Assembly (NCBI GenBank): GCA_964484395.1
Contig: CAZAFM010000009.1
Coordinates: forward strand, 1 to 37,183
Source: CAZAFM01 sp964484395
GTDB lineage: Bacteria; Campylobacterota; Campylobacteria; Campylobacterales; CAZAFM01
DNA length: 37,183 bases
Reading direction: 5' to 3'
Made by a program: the position numbers and the translations under genes. The notes below the pieces were generated by a model that worked only from the letters and a program-made list of their open reading frames with translations, had not been told where the DNA came from and did no database searches. Numbering within the stretch: position 1 is the stretch's first letter; every line of letters begins with the position of its first letter. This document shows positions 7,902 to 15,491 of the stretch, piece by piece.

Positions 7902-9091
7902 AAAAGCTTTTAGCACTAAGTACAATCACAGTATCACTATTTGCTAGTAATGCAATACTTGGAGTGAAGGTAGATCAGTCTCTATCGGACATAAAGGCAA
8001 ATTCCTCTTTGTGGATGGCTGCTGATTTTCAGAAGATAGAGTTGTATCCACAGACTGCTGTTTTTATGAGTGATGAAAATGCACACAAGAAAAACATAAT
8101 AGCAGTTAGCAAAGAAGCACTTGTAGGTGTTCTATATAATGACAAAGAGATAGCCTTCAAGCTTATATGGCCTGATAACACTAAAGACATACAACTAGCA
8201 AACTCAACTGACTCTTTTGCAGATGGGTTTGCAGTGCAACTACCTCAAGAGATAAAAAACGCAAGTTCCCTACCATATATCGGTATGGGTGATGACAATA
8301 ATCCAGTGGTGGTATATCTCAACAAAGCAGTACAAAGCATTGCAAAATCACCAGAAGGAGATAACAAAGATAGGCTAGCGAGCCTTAGCTTGAACCTTTA
8401 TGGACAAGAGCTGACTGATTTTGAACAGCAAGCTAAGTCAAAAGTTATGACCTCTGCTTATTCAAAAGCATTTGTTGCAAAGGGCTTTGGAAGCACTACT
8501 GAGATAAGGGATGATGAATATAAGTTCTCAACAGATATGAAATATGATAATGATAGATGGAATGGTGTAGTTGTCAAAAACATAAAAGATAGCTACTCAA
8601 ACCAAGATGCTAATGGTGCTTTTTTAGTTGCGTTTGCAGCATGGGATGGAAAAAGAGACAACAGAGATGGTATGAAACTTCTTAGTTCATGGCAGCCAGT
8701 AACTCTACCTGATAAAAAAGATAGCATAAATCTAAACGCCATAAATCAACCAGTAGAAGGTGACATAGAAAAAGGTAGAGAAGTAGCCATAGCCAACTGT
8801 GCTTCTTGCCATTGGTTTCAAGGGGCAGAGACTGCTCCTGCATATATGGCTCCGGGACTATACAACATAGGTGGATATGCTACTACTGAGTACATAAAAG
8901 ACTCTATTCTTAAACCAAACAAAGTTATTGTACCTGGTTATAATGCTAATGCACATAGTGCGTTTTTATGGTATACTGAGGCTGATGGTGTAAAGACTTC
9001 GACCATGCCAGGCTATGACTGGCTAGACAAAGAGAGCCTTAATAATCTTATGGCTTATCTCAAAACTCTAAAACAGGAGGCAAAAAGATGA
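7898..9091 (+). CDS. Gamma subunit: heme-b (ethylbenzene-dehydrogenase-like) domain fused to monoheme cytochrome c
   Basis: 397 aa with a Sec signal peptide (1-16 or so). Residues about 25-275 resemble the heme-b gamma subunits of EbdC/SerC/DdhC type: a beta-rich domain with ending motif AFAAWDGKRDNRDGMKLLSSW. Lys260 (or Met259) there and Met130 are candidate axial ligands by analogy with EbdC Met/Lys. Residues about 285-397 form a class I cytochrome c with C301-A-S-C304-H305 and a distal Met370 in STMPGYDWL. The fusion would pass electrons from the Mo/Fe-S subunits through heme b to heme c inside one polypeptide. It overlaps its upstream and downstream neighbours by ATGA, so stoichiometric synthesis is likely. 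Confidence 0.88.
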   Translation: MKKLLALSTITVSLFASNAILGVKVDQSLSDIKANSSLWMAADFQKIELYPQTAVFMSDENAHKKNIIAVSKEALVGVLYNDKEIAFKLIWPDNTKDIQLANSTDSFADGFAVQLPQEIKNASSLPYIGMGDDNNPVVVYLNKAVQSIAKSPEGDNKDRLASLSLNLYGQELTDFEQQAKSKVMTSAYSKAFVAKGFGSTTEIRDDEYKFSTDMKYDNDRWNGVVVKNIKDSYSNQDANGAFLVAFAAWDGKRDNRDGMKLLSSWQPVTLPDKKDSINLNAINQPVEGDIEKGREVAIANCASCHWFQGAETAPAYMAPGLYNIGGYATTEYIKDSILKPNKVIVPGYNANAHSAFLWYTEADGVKTSTMPGYDWLDKESLNNLMAYLKTLKQEAKR

Positions 9092-9498
9092 AGAAATTAC
9101 TAATTGCATTGCTGGCTACTAGCTTTTTAGCTTTAGGACTAAGTGCGAGTGAAAACCCAGATGAGGTAAAAGGGTTTTTTACAACAAAATGGTGTGCTGA
9201 AAGGGGGATTTTTAGAAACTGCCCTGAAGAAACGCTTGTATGTGGATATGAAGGTTGTATAGCTGAGTGGAATCCTGGTGACCCTATAGATACTGAGCTT
9301 GCACTTTTTGTACATGGAACTGGTGATATTTATGAGGTGGTACTAAATGAACTACCTAGAAAAGAGCTTGATAAATCTATAAATAGAGCTGATGTAACTA
9401 TCATAGGTCAGATTGATGAGGGAACTAAAACTATCACTGCCAATGATATGAAAGCTCCACCACCACCACAAAAATCTTTCTTTAAAGGTTGTCTATAA
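9088..9498 (+). CDS. Small Cys-rich periplasmic protein of the molybdoenzyme operon (136 aa), function unknown
   Basis: A clear signal peptide (MKKLLIALLATSFLALGLSA) with cleavage after residue 20. The mature part has C36, C44, C52 and C56 in TTKWCAERGIF, NCPEET and VCGYEGC, one more Cys two residues from the end (C135), and a proline stretch PPPPQKS near 124-130. No heme motif is present. I do not recognise the family. Its start overlaps the gamma-subunit stop and its own stop lies inside a hairpin, so it belongs to the structural block of the operon. It could be a metal or persulfide-binding accessory protein, or a fourth subunit. Confidence 0.8.
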   Translation: MKKLLIALLATSFLALGLSASENPDEVKGFFTTKWCAERGIFRNCPEETLVCGYEGCIAEWNPGDPIDTELALFVHGTGDIYEVVLNELPRKELDKSINRADVTIIGQIDEGTKTITANDMKAPPPPQKSFFKGCL

Positions 9499-9531
9499 GG
9501 AGTTTCCCTCCTTATAGCATCCTCCTTTTTT
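9493..9531 (+). terminator. Intra-operon hairpin, possible attenuator before the chaperone gene
   Basis: CTATAAGGAG (9493-9502) pairs perfectly with CTCCTTATAG (9508-9517) around a TTTCC loop; the stop codon of the previous gene lies in the stem. After a short spacer comes T6 (9526-9531). A competing CTCCTT at 9522-9527 can also pair with the AAGGAG, and ATCCT (9519-9523) can pair with AGGAT (9532-9536), covering the next gene's Shine-Dalgarno. This suggests partial termination or translational control. Confidence 0.55.
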
Positions 9532-9541
9532 AGGATAAATA

Positions 9542-10099
9542 TTGTTAGTTGATAGAGCATTTTACTACTCATTTCTTGCCAAAATCTTTGAGAAGCCAAT
9601 AGATTTGGAGCTTTTAGAAGAGCTAAAAAGTTCTGAACTACTTCTAGAGTTTTTAGGAGGAAATGAATTAAAAGAGTGGTTTTACAGTAATAGTGATGAA
9701 AAACTCCTAGATGAGTTAAACATAGACTTCACCTCAGCACTTATGATAAACAACCCACCCTTTGAAAGTAGCGTACTTCATAACAAAACAGAGATATTAA
9801 CAGGTATGCAAAATCCAGCAATGTTCTACTACTACAAAAGTGGATATAAGTTTTTAGCAAGTGAGGCAGTTAATAAGATACCTGATCACATATCTACTGA
9901 GTTTTTGTTTATGTATGAGCTTATAAAAAACTCAGATAAACAAAGAGAGCTTGAGTTTTTTAGTGAGCATATTATAACTTGGGTTCCGCCATTTATGATA
10001 GCTCTAGAGGATTGTTTTATGACTCCTTTTTATAAGAGTATCGCGAGCTTTTGCGCTGAGTTTATACTAAAAGAGTGTGAGTTACAAGGAGAAGAATGA
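9542..10099 (+). CDS. TorD/DmsD/NarJ-type molybdoenzyme chaperone
   Basis: 185 aa, all-helical and cytoplasmic. Family marks are the opening RAFYYSFLAKIFEKP, the IPDHISTEFLFMYEL segment (PDHxxxExxFM) and HIITWVPPFMIAL near residue 145. Such proteins bind the Tat signal of the alpha subunit and help insert the Mo cofactor before export. The only sensible start is TTG at 9542, preceded by AGGA at 9532-9535 with six bases between; this weak start plus the upstream hairpin would keep chaperone levels below the subunits. Its stop overlaps the next ATG (ATGA). Confidence 0.88.
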   Translation: MLVDRAFYYSFLAKIFEKPIDLELLEELKSSELLLEFLGGNELKEWFYSNSDEKLLDELNIDFTSALMINNPPFESSVLHNKTEILTGMQNPAMFYYYKSGYKFLASEAVNKIPDHISTEFLFMYELIKNSDKQRELEFFSEHIITWVPPFMIALEDCFMTPFYKSIASFCAEFILKECELQGEE

Positions 10100-11118
10100 G
10101 AGAGGTTTTTATAGAGGAGCAAAAAAGGCTCCAAGTTGATCTTCTTAGATGCACTAGATCAGACTCTACATACTCTACATGCTCTATCTGTCAGAGCATC
10201 TGTCCAGCTTTAGCTATTAGGTATAGAAAAAATGAGGTTATCATAGGCAAAGAGTGTAGTGAATGCTCTTTGTGCGCAGGGGCTTGTCCTAGTGAAGCTA
10301 TAAGTTTTGACCTTTTTGATTCTAGAGCTTTTATATCTTCATATGACAACAACTCACCTGAAGAGATTTTTTGCTCATCTACACTCCCTTGTTTGGGAGT
10401 TTTTTCAGAAAGTGATATATTAGCACTTCTTATAAACAAAGGCTCTGATATAGTACTAAACACCTATAAATGCAAAGAGTGTGAATATAATGACAAAAAC
10501 AGTGTAGTAGAGACTATCAAAAAAAGAGTAGCTAAAGCAAATGAACTAGCAATTGCCTTTGGAGTGCATGGTCACATAAGCATAAGTGAAAAAAAACCGA
10601 ATGAGAAAAGAGCCCTTTTTGAAAAGGGACTGAGTTTTATAAGAAAAAGCGCAAACCTAGAAGCTTATGATAGTAAAGAGTACCTAAGCCGACTTGAAGT
10701 CCTACAAGGCGCCCTAAAAAAACTAGACATTCCAAGCCATAGGGCTGAGGTTGGCTTTACTCTTGAGGTAGAAGTAGATGAGAACTGTACATTTTGTCAA
10801 GACTGTTCTACTTTTTGTCCTACTAAAGCAATTATAAACATAGAGGATGAGGGGAAAAGAGTGCTTGAGTTTTTTCAAGGGCAGTGTATAGCTTGTGATG
10901 TGTGTAGCACAATATGTAAGCAAAACTCCATCACACTAAACCCAACAATAAACATAAAAAACTTCATAGATAATAAGCCCACAAGAGTTGCTAAAGCAGA
11001 CATCAAAACCTGCAAAGAGTGCAAATGTGGCTTCTATAGTAACACAGAAGACAGACTCTGCACTATATGCAAAGAGAGGCTAGCCTTTGAGAAGATGATG
11101 GGGTTTACCCAAGCATAG
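10096..11118 (+). CDS. Cytoplasmic polyferredoxin (4 x 4Fe-4S) with Cys-rich tail
   Basis: 340 aa with no signal peptide. The N-terminal half carries CSICQSICP and CSECSLCAGACP. A middle domain has LPCLGVF and later CKECEYN. The C-terminal half carries CTFCQDCSTFCP and CIACDVCSTICK, and the end has CKECKCGFY and CTICKER, resembling a small zinc ribbon. It is therefore a ferredoxin with two cluster pairs around a central domain, similar in layout to the accessory 4Fe-4S proteins in some molybdoenzyme loci (NapF-like role by analogy). Being cytoplasmic and encoded after the chaperone, it probably serves maturation or reductive activation rather than respiration. Confidence 0.82.
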   Translation: MREVFIEEQKRLQVDLLRCTRSDSTYSTCSICQSICPALAIRYRKNEVIIGKECSECSLCAGACPSEAISFDLFDSRAFISSYDNNSPEEIFCSSTLPCLGVFSESDILALLINKGSDIVLNTYKCKECEYNDKNSVVETIKKRVAKANELAIAFGVHGHISISEKKPNEKRALFEKGLSFIRKSANLEAYDSKEYLSRLEVLQGALKKLDIPSHRAEVGFTLEVEVDENCTFCQDCSTFCPTKAIINIEDEGKRVLEFFQGQCIACDVCSTICKQNSITLNPTINIKNFIDNKPTRVAKADIKTCKECKCGFYSNTEDRLCTICKERLAFEKMMGFTQA

Positions 11119-11487
11119 TTACTTACTAGCTCCAAGAAACTCAATAAAGGCTGACTTAGGTTGATAACCTATCCGCTCAGCTAATAGGTCTTGAGTCTTA
11201 GGGTCAATCACAAAAAATGTAGGAACATGTCTTGTATAAAGTAGGTCATTAGGATATGTATCATTGTCTCTATCAAGCTCAACAAAAACATAGTCCTTAA
11301 GCTCATCTTGAACTTCTCCATCAGGGATTACTGATTCTTTCATCGTCATACACCAAGGGCAGCCTTTTGTAGTTACCATAAAAAGCACATTTTTCCCTTC
11401 ACCTATACCCTTATCTATAGCCTCCTCATATCCACTTGCAAAAAGTGTCAAAACCAAAGCAGGGATAAGCATTAAAATCTTTCTCAT
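11119..11487 (-). CDS. Periplasmic thioredoxin-fold protein (SoxW/DsbD-gamma-like)
   Basis: 122 aa from the ATG at 11487, which has AAAGG seven bases upstream; a TTG one codon earlier is less likely. Residues 1-18 are a signal peptide. The active site is C43-P-W-C46 in TTKGCPWCMTM, with the cis-Pro in RHVPTFFV, and the protein ends in a KSAFIEFL helix. It should act as a thiol-disulfide oxidoreductase on periplasmic partners such as c-type cytochrome apoproteins or rhodanese persulfides. Its stop abuts the polyferredoxin stop with no spacer (convergent), and its promoter region is shared with the sensor cluster. Confidence 0.82.
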   Translation of the reverse strand: MRKILMLIPALVLTLFASGYEEAIDKGIGEGKNVLFMVTTKGCPWCMTMKESVIPDGEVQDELKDYVFVELDRDNDTYPNDLLYTRHVPTFFVIDPKTQDLLAERIGYQPKSAFIEFLGASK

Positions 11488-11490
11488 CAA

Positions 11491-11720
11491 TCAACCTTTC
11501 ATCAAAAATCTACCATATGCTACAACTAATAAGATTTTTTTATAATTAATAAGAACAGAAGTTCTGAATTTTTAACTATACTTAAGCATAGGCACTAGTG
11601 TTAGCCACTACCTAGGTAGAATGTTTATTATTACTTATCATTATAAGTTACAAAGATATTTTATCGTATTTGACTTTTTAATATTTTATTTAGTAGACTT
11701 ACAGATATATTAAGTGCAAT
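11491..11720. promoter_or_regulatory. Divergent control region between thioredoxin gene and sensor cluster, with stacked palindromes
   Basis: Contains CAGAA-G-TTCTG (11556-11566), the 8-bp palindrome CACTAGTG (11593-11600) and the 12-bp perfect palindrome CTACCTAGGTAG (11608-11619). The last two have centres 17 bp apart and share a CTAG core, and could be operators. A TTGACT at 11670-11675 is a possible -35 for the sensor cluster, but no matching -10 stands out. Confidence 0.4.
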
Positions 11721-12782
11721 ATGACAGATATACCTAAGGAGATGGCGGTGTTTAATAGAAAAGTCCTATTAGTGGAGGATCAAGGAACAGCAAGAGATGA
11801 GCTTGCACAGATTTTGAATAGAAAATTCAAAATCGTGCTATCAGCTTCAGATGGACAAGAGGGTTATGAGATATACAAAAAAGAGTTACCAGACTTAGTG
11901 ATAACAGATATTCAGATGCCAAAACTAAATGGGGTTGAGTTTAGTAAACTCATAAAAGACCTCAACCCATCTCAGTACATACTAGCCATATCAGCTTATA
12001 GTGACTCTGGGTACTTAATAGATATGATAAATATTGGAATAAATAGATTTATAACAAAACCTATAAACCCTAAACAGCTTCTTGATATATTAATCACAGA
12101 AGCCCAAAACCTAGATAACAAAGAGATGCTAGCTCACTACCAGCAAGAACTAGAGAGTAAAAACAGAATCCTTGAAGATAAAAACAGGGAGCTAGAGCGC
12201 TCTTTGAAAATATTTGAAAACAAGATGCTTCAAATCTCACACATCAAAAATAGCACCAAAAAACCAACCACAATAGATGATGATAGTAGAAAAATCAAGG
12301 AAAAAGCAGATAATGAAAAAGAGAGAGATAGTCTTAAGTATTTCATAGAATCCCACTCCCTTGAAATGGAAGAGCTAGAAAGTGAGATGGAGAGTATGAT
12401 AATCAGGATGGATTTGAAAAAAACAATAGAGGAGTCTATGTTCAAACAAATTAGCAGGTATTTTAATACTTATGCATCTATGATTGGCATACATGCTGAT
12501 TATGGACTTGGGCTATTGAGTGAGAAAATGCATGAACTAAGTAACAAGATGAATGAAGTAGCGACAAGTAGTATAGATAAAGAAAACAGCACAATCATAA
12601 TAAACTCATTAGAATCAATAACCTATACTCTAAAGCACTGGAGGGAGAAGATATTTGCAAATATGCTTAGTCAAACTCAGAGTGAGTACTATGATGACTC
12701 TATGATATGTGATATTAATACTATTTTTTTGGGACTAGAAAACAGAGCAAATGATTTAGATGATGAAATGGAACTATTTTAG
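11721..12782 (+). CDS. Response regulator with long coiled coil and unknown C-terminal domain
   Basis: 353 aa. A complete receiver occupies residues 12-130: acidic pair E19/D20, phosphoacceptor D63 (ITDIQMPKLNG), S91 and K113-P114. Residues about 135-230 are a charged coiled coil. The last 120 residues are helical (ESMFKQISRYFNTYASMIG onward) and match no DNA-binding or enzymatic output I know. Start is uncertain: the ATG at 11721 lacks a good Shine-Dalgarno, while AAGGAG sits six bases before a GTG at 11748, which would give a protein nine residues shorter. It begins a five-gene run and is followed after 8 nt by a histidine kinase. Confidence 0.82.
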   Translation: MTDIPKEMAVFNRKVLLVEDQGTARDELAQILNRKFKIVLSASDGQEGYEIYKKELPDLVITDIQMPKLNGVEFSKLIKDLNPSQYILAISAYSDSGYLIDMINIGINRFITKPINPKQLLDILITEAQNLDNKEMLAHYQQELESKNRILEDKNRELERSLKIFENKMLQISHIKNSTKKPTTIDDDSRKIKEKADNEKERDSLKYFIESHSLEMEELESEMESMIIRMDLKKTIEESMFKQISRYFNTYASMIGIHADYGLGLLSEKMHELSNKMNEVATSSIDKENSTIIINSLESITYTLKHWREKIFANMLSQTQSEYYDDSMICDINTIFLGLENRANDLDDEMELF

Positions 12783-12790
12783 GTAGTCAG

Positions 12791-14350
12791 ATGAAAGGAC
12801 TTGATAAGAACGAAATTTTCAAAATACTTTATGAACTTTCTGAGGATGCTTATATTATCACTGAGGGTGGCAAAATAATTGAAGTTAGTCCACCTGCACT
12901 AGAACTATTTGGAGTATCAAAAAAAGATATATATGAAAAAGATGCACTACAGTATGTAATACCAGAACATAGAGATATGGTTCGAAAAATGATGCGCACC
13001 AAGGGAATTGTAAACTATAAGACATACATATTAAATAGTAGTTTTGAAGAGATAGCAGTTCAAATAAATGCAAAGAATGTGTCTTTAAATGGTAGGTTAA
13101 TAAGAGTTGCACATATATACGACCTAAGACTTGAAGAGAAGCTAGAGTACTCAGAAGAGCTGTACAAAAGTATATTTGAAACAACAGGAACTGCTATTTT
13201 GATATTTGATGACCATAGAAAGATTATTAGTGTAAATAACGCTTTTTGCTCAATGGTTGGGTTGAAAAAAGAAGATATTATCGGAAGAAGTTGGGAACAG
13301 TTCGTACATGAAGACTCCAAAGAAGAGATGCTCAGAAACAACAAACTAAGAATGATGGGAAGCCCCCTGCCGCCTAGTAGCTATGAGTTCAAACTAATTG
13401 GTGATAATGGCAGGAAGATTTATGAGTGTAAACTTATAATTAGATTACTACATAACAAAAATATCGGCATAGCCTCTATTATCGATTTAACTGAAACAAA
13501 AAAACTAGAAAAAGAACTGTTTATGTTCAATGATATGCTTGAGGGAAGGCTAGAAGAGCAAGCTAAGGAGATAATTCAATCTGTAAAATACACAGAGAAG
13601 CTAGAAGAGGAGAGGGAGAAACAAAACAACCTCCTAGTCCAACAATACAAGCTAGCATCAATGGGTGAAATGATAGGGAATATTGCCCACCAATGGAGAC
13701 AACCGCTAAACTCTCTAGGGTTGATGTTGTTTAATTTATATAGTGAGTTTGATGATGGTGAGCTAACAAAAGAGGGGATGGAAAAAATCTATGACTCAAT
13801 GAGGGCGCAGATAGATGAGATGTCAAAAACTATTGATGATTTTAGATATTTTTACAAACCTCTTAAAACTAAAAAAACATTTCGTCTTTCAAAATCACTT
13901 CAAAGTGCAATCTCCATACTAAGCGCCCAACTCAACAACCACCAAATAAAGTTAAATACAGAAATCGACAAAAGCATAGAGATATACGGCTATGAAGGGG
14001 AACTGTCACAAGTATTTATAAACATCATCAACAATGCAAAAGATGAGATACTCAAAAGAGATATAAAAGGTCACATAACAGTAAAAGCCTACAAAGATAA
14101 TGGCTCAAACACTATTATTGATATAGAAGATAATGGAGGTGGGATTGCCCTAGAGTATATAGATAAACTGTTTGAGCCATACTTTACTACAAAATCAGAA
14201 GGTAGTGGCACAGGAATAGGTCTTTATATGTGCAAGATGATAGTGGAAAAAAGCATGAATGGGATGCTTAGTGCCCATAATATAGAAGATGGTGCTAGAT
14301 TTAGAATCAAATTCTTCAAGCATCTAGAAGAGAAGGGAAAGCTATGTTGA
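12791..14350 (+). CDS. PAS-PAS sensor histidine kinase (cytoplasmic)
   Basis: 519 aa with no membrane segments. Two PAS domains lie at about 8-115 and 122-238, then a coiled coil (240-290), then an H-box GNIAHQWRQPLN with His300. The ATPase domain is intact: N-box NIINNAKDEI, G1 DNGGGI, F-box FEPYFTTK and G2 GSGTGIGLYM. It should autophosphorylate in response to a soluble intracellular signal and serve the receivers of the same cluster. It is the only canonical 'HQWRQP' kinase of the five genes. The next start overlaps its stop by 7 nt. Confidence 0.9.
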   Translation: MKGLDKNEIFKILYELSEDAYIITEGGKIIEVSPPALELFGVSKKDIYEKDALQYVIPEHRDMVRKMMRTKGIVNYKTYILNSSFEEIAVQINAKNVSLNGRLIRVAHIYDLRLEEKLEYSEELYKSIFETTGTAILIFDDHRKIISVNNAFCSMVGLKKEDIIGRSWEQFVHEDSKEEMLRNNKLRMMGSPLPPSSYEFKLIGDNGRKIYECKLIIRLLHNKNIGIASIIDLTETKKLEKELFMFNDMLEGRLEEQAKEIIQSVKYTEKLEEEREKQNNLLVQQYKLASMGEMIGNIAHQWRQPLNSLGLMLFNLYSEFDDGELTKEGMEKIYDSMRAQIDEMSKTIDDFRYFYKPLKTKKTFRLSKSLQSAISILSAQLNNHQIKLNTEIDKSIEIYGYEGELSQVFINIINNAKDEILKRDIKGHITVKAYKDNGSNTIIDIEDNGGGIALEYIDKLFEPYFTTKSEGSGTGIGLYMCKMIVEKSMNGMLSAHNIEDGARFRIKFFKHLEEKGKLC

Positions 14351-15489
14351 ATAGAGATATTAAGAGTGAATTTAAGGAGCTATGTTTATTAGTTGTAGAT
14401 GATGAAAGCGTTGCACTAGATGAAATGAGCAAAATCCTCAAAAAAAACTTTAAAAAAGTCCATCTTGCAGAAGATGGGCAAAAAGCATTGGATGTTTTTA
14501 AAAAAGAGAAAGAGAGTATTGACATAGTAGTAACTGATATAAGTATGCCCAACAAAAATGGTCTAGCACTAGCAAAAGATATAAAAACCCTTGATAGTAA
14601 TACACCCATTGTAATTATCACAGCCTATTCAGAAATTGAATACCTACATGAAGCTATTGATGTTGGAATAGATCAGTTCATACAAAAACCAATTGATCCT
14701 AGAAAGCTTTTTGAATCACTACATAAATGTTCAAACACTGTTTTGGCAAACAAAAACAAAGAGCAGTTAGAACTAAACAGATATAAAGAAATAGCTTACA
14801 ACTCAAAAAAAGAGCTACTAAAGGATATAGCCCATCACTGGCGAAACCCGCTAAATGCACTAAATCTTATTGTTGCAAATGCTGATGATGTATTAGAATT
14901 AGCTGATTCATATAGTGAGCTAAAAAAAGAGCTAAAAATCTATTGTGATAATGCACAGACTCAAATCAATAGGATGTCAGATATTGTAGATAACTTCATA
15001 TCCTGCTTTAATAGTGCTAATGAGGTCTCAGATGTGCCTATACAAAGCTCTTTTCTAACTATATGGGAGATAATAGATAACTCCTTTCCAGATATAGATT
15101 GTGATTTGAGATTAGAAGTTAGTGAGGATATGTCAATAAATATTGATAGAAGTAGTATTAACTATATTTTTTATCAGGTAGTAAAAAACTCATTTGAGGA
15201 GTTTGAGAGAAGAGAAATACAATCACCAGTATTCAAACTCTACTCTAAAGAGCTTGATAATCACCATAGGCTTTTTTTTGAAGATAATGCAGGAGGCTTA
15301 TCGACAAAAAGTGAAGATAGAATTTTTATGCCATACTCTTCTGATAAAAGTGTAGAGTCTTGCAGAGGGGTAAGTCTTTTTTTAGTAAAAAAGACACTAC
15401 TTGATAAAAAAATATTTGTTGATTATAAAAACATAAAAAGTGAGGGATTTATTCTGTTTATTGATATTCCAAAAGCAATACAGGAGTAA
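14344..15489 (+). CDS. Receiver-histidine kinase fusion
   Basis: 381 aa. The receiver is N-terminal (D19/D20, D65, K115-P116), followed by a kinase core with H-box DIAHHWRNPLN (His164) and an ATPase domain. N (VVKNSFEEF) and G1 (EDNAGGL) boxes are present, but the G2 region reads SCRGVSLFL instead of GxGxGL, so ATP-lid function may be weakened. The receiver-first order suggests it accepts phosphate from another kinase to control its own kinase core. A GTG-started kinase follows 2 nt later. Confidence 0.86.
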   Translation: MLNRDIKSEFKELCLLVVDDESVALDEMSKILKKNFKKVHLAEDGQKALDVFKKEKESIDIVVTDISMPNKNGLALAKDIKTLDSNTPIVIITAYSEIEYLHEAIDVGIDQFIQKPIDPRKLFESLHKCSNTVLANKNKEQLELNRYKEIAYNSKKELLKDIAHHWRNPLNALNLIVANADDVLELADSYSELKKELKIYCDNAQTQINRMSDIVDNFISCFNSANEVSDVPIQSSFLTIWEIIDNSFPDIDCDLRLEVSEDMSINIDRSSINYIFYQVVKNSFEEFERREIQSPVFKLYSKELDNHHRLFFEDNAGGLSTKSEDRIFMPYSSDKSVESCRGVSLFLVKKTLLDKKIFVDYKNIKSEGFILFIDIPKAIQE

Positions 15490-15491
15490 AG

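Noticed and set aside
3919..11118. Perchlorate or chlorate reductase operon
   Set aside because: No chlorite dismutase gene is nearby and the gamma subunit differs; a rhodanese is not expected in such operons.
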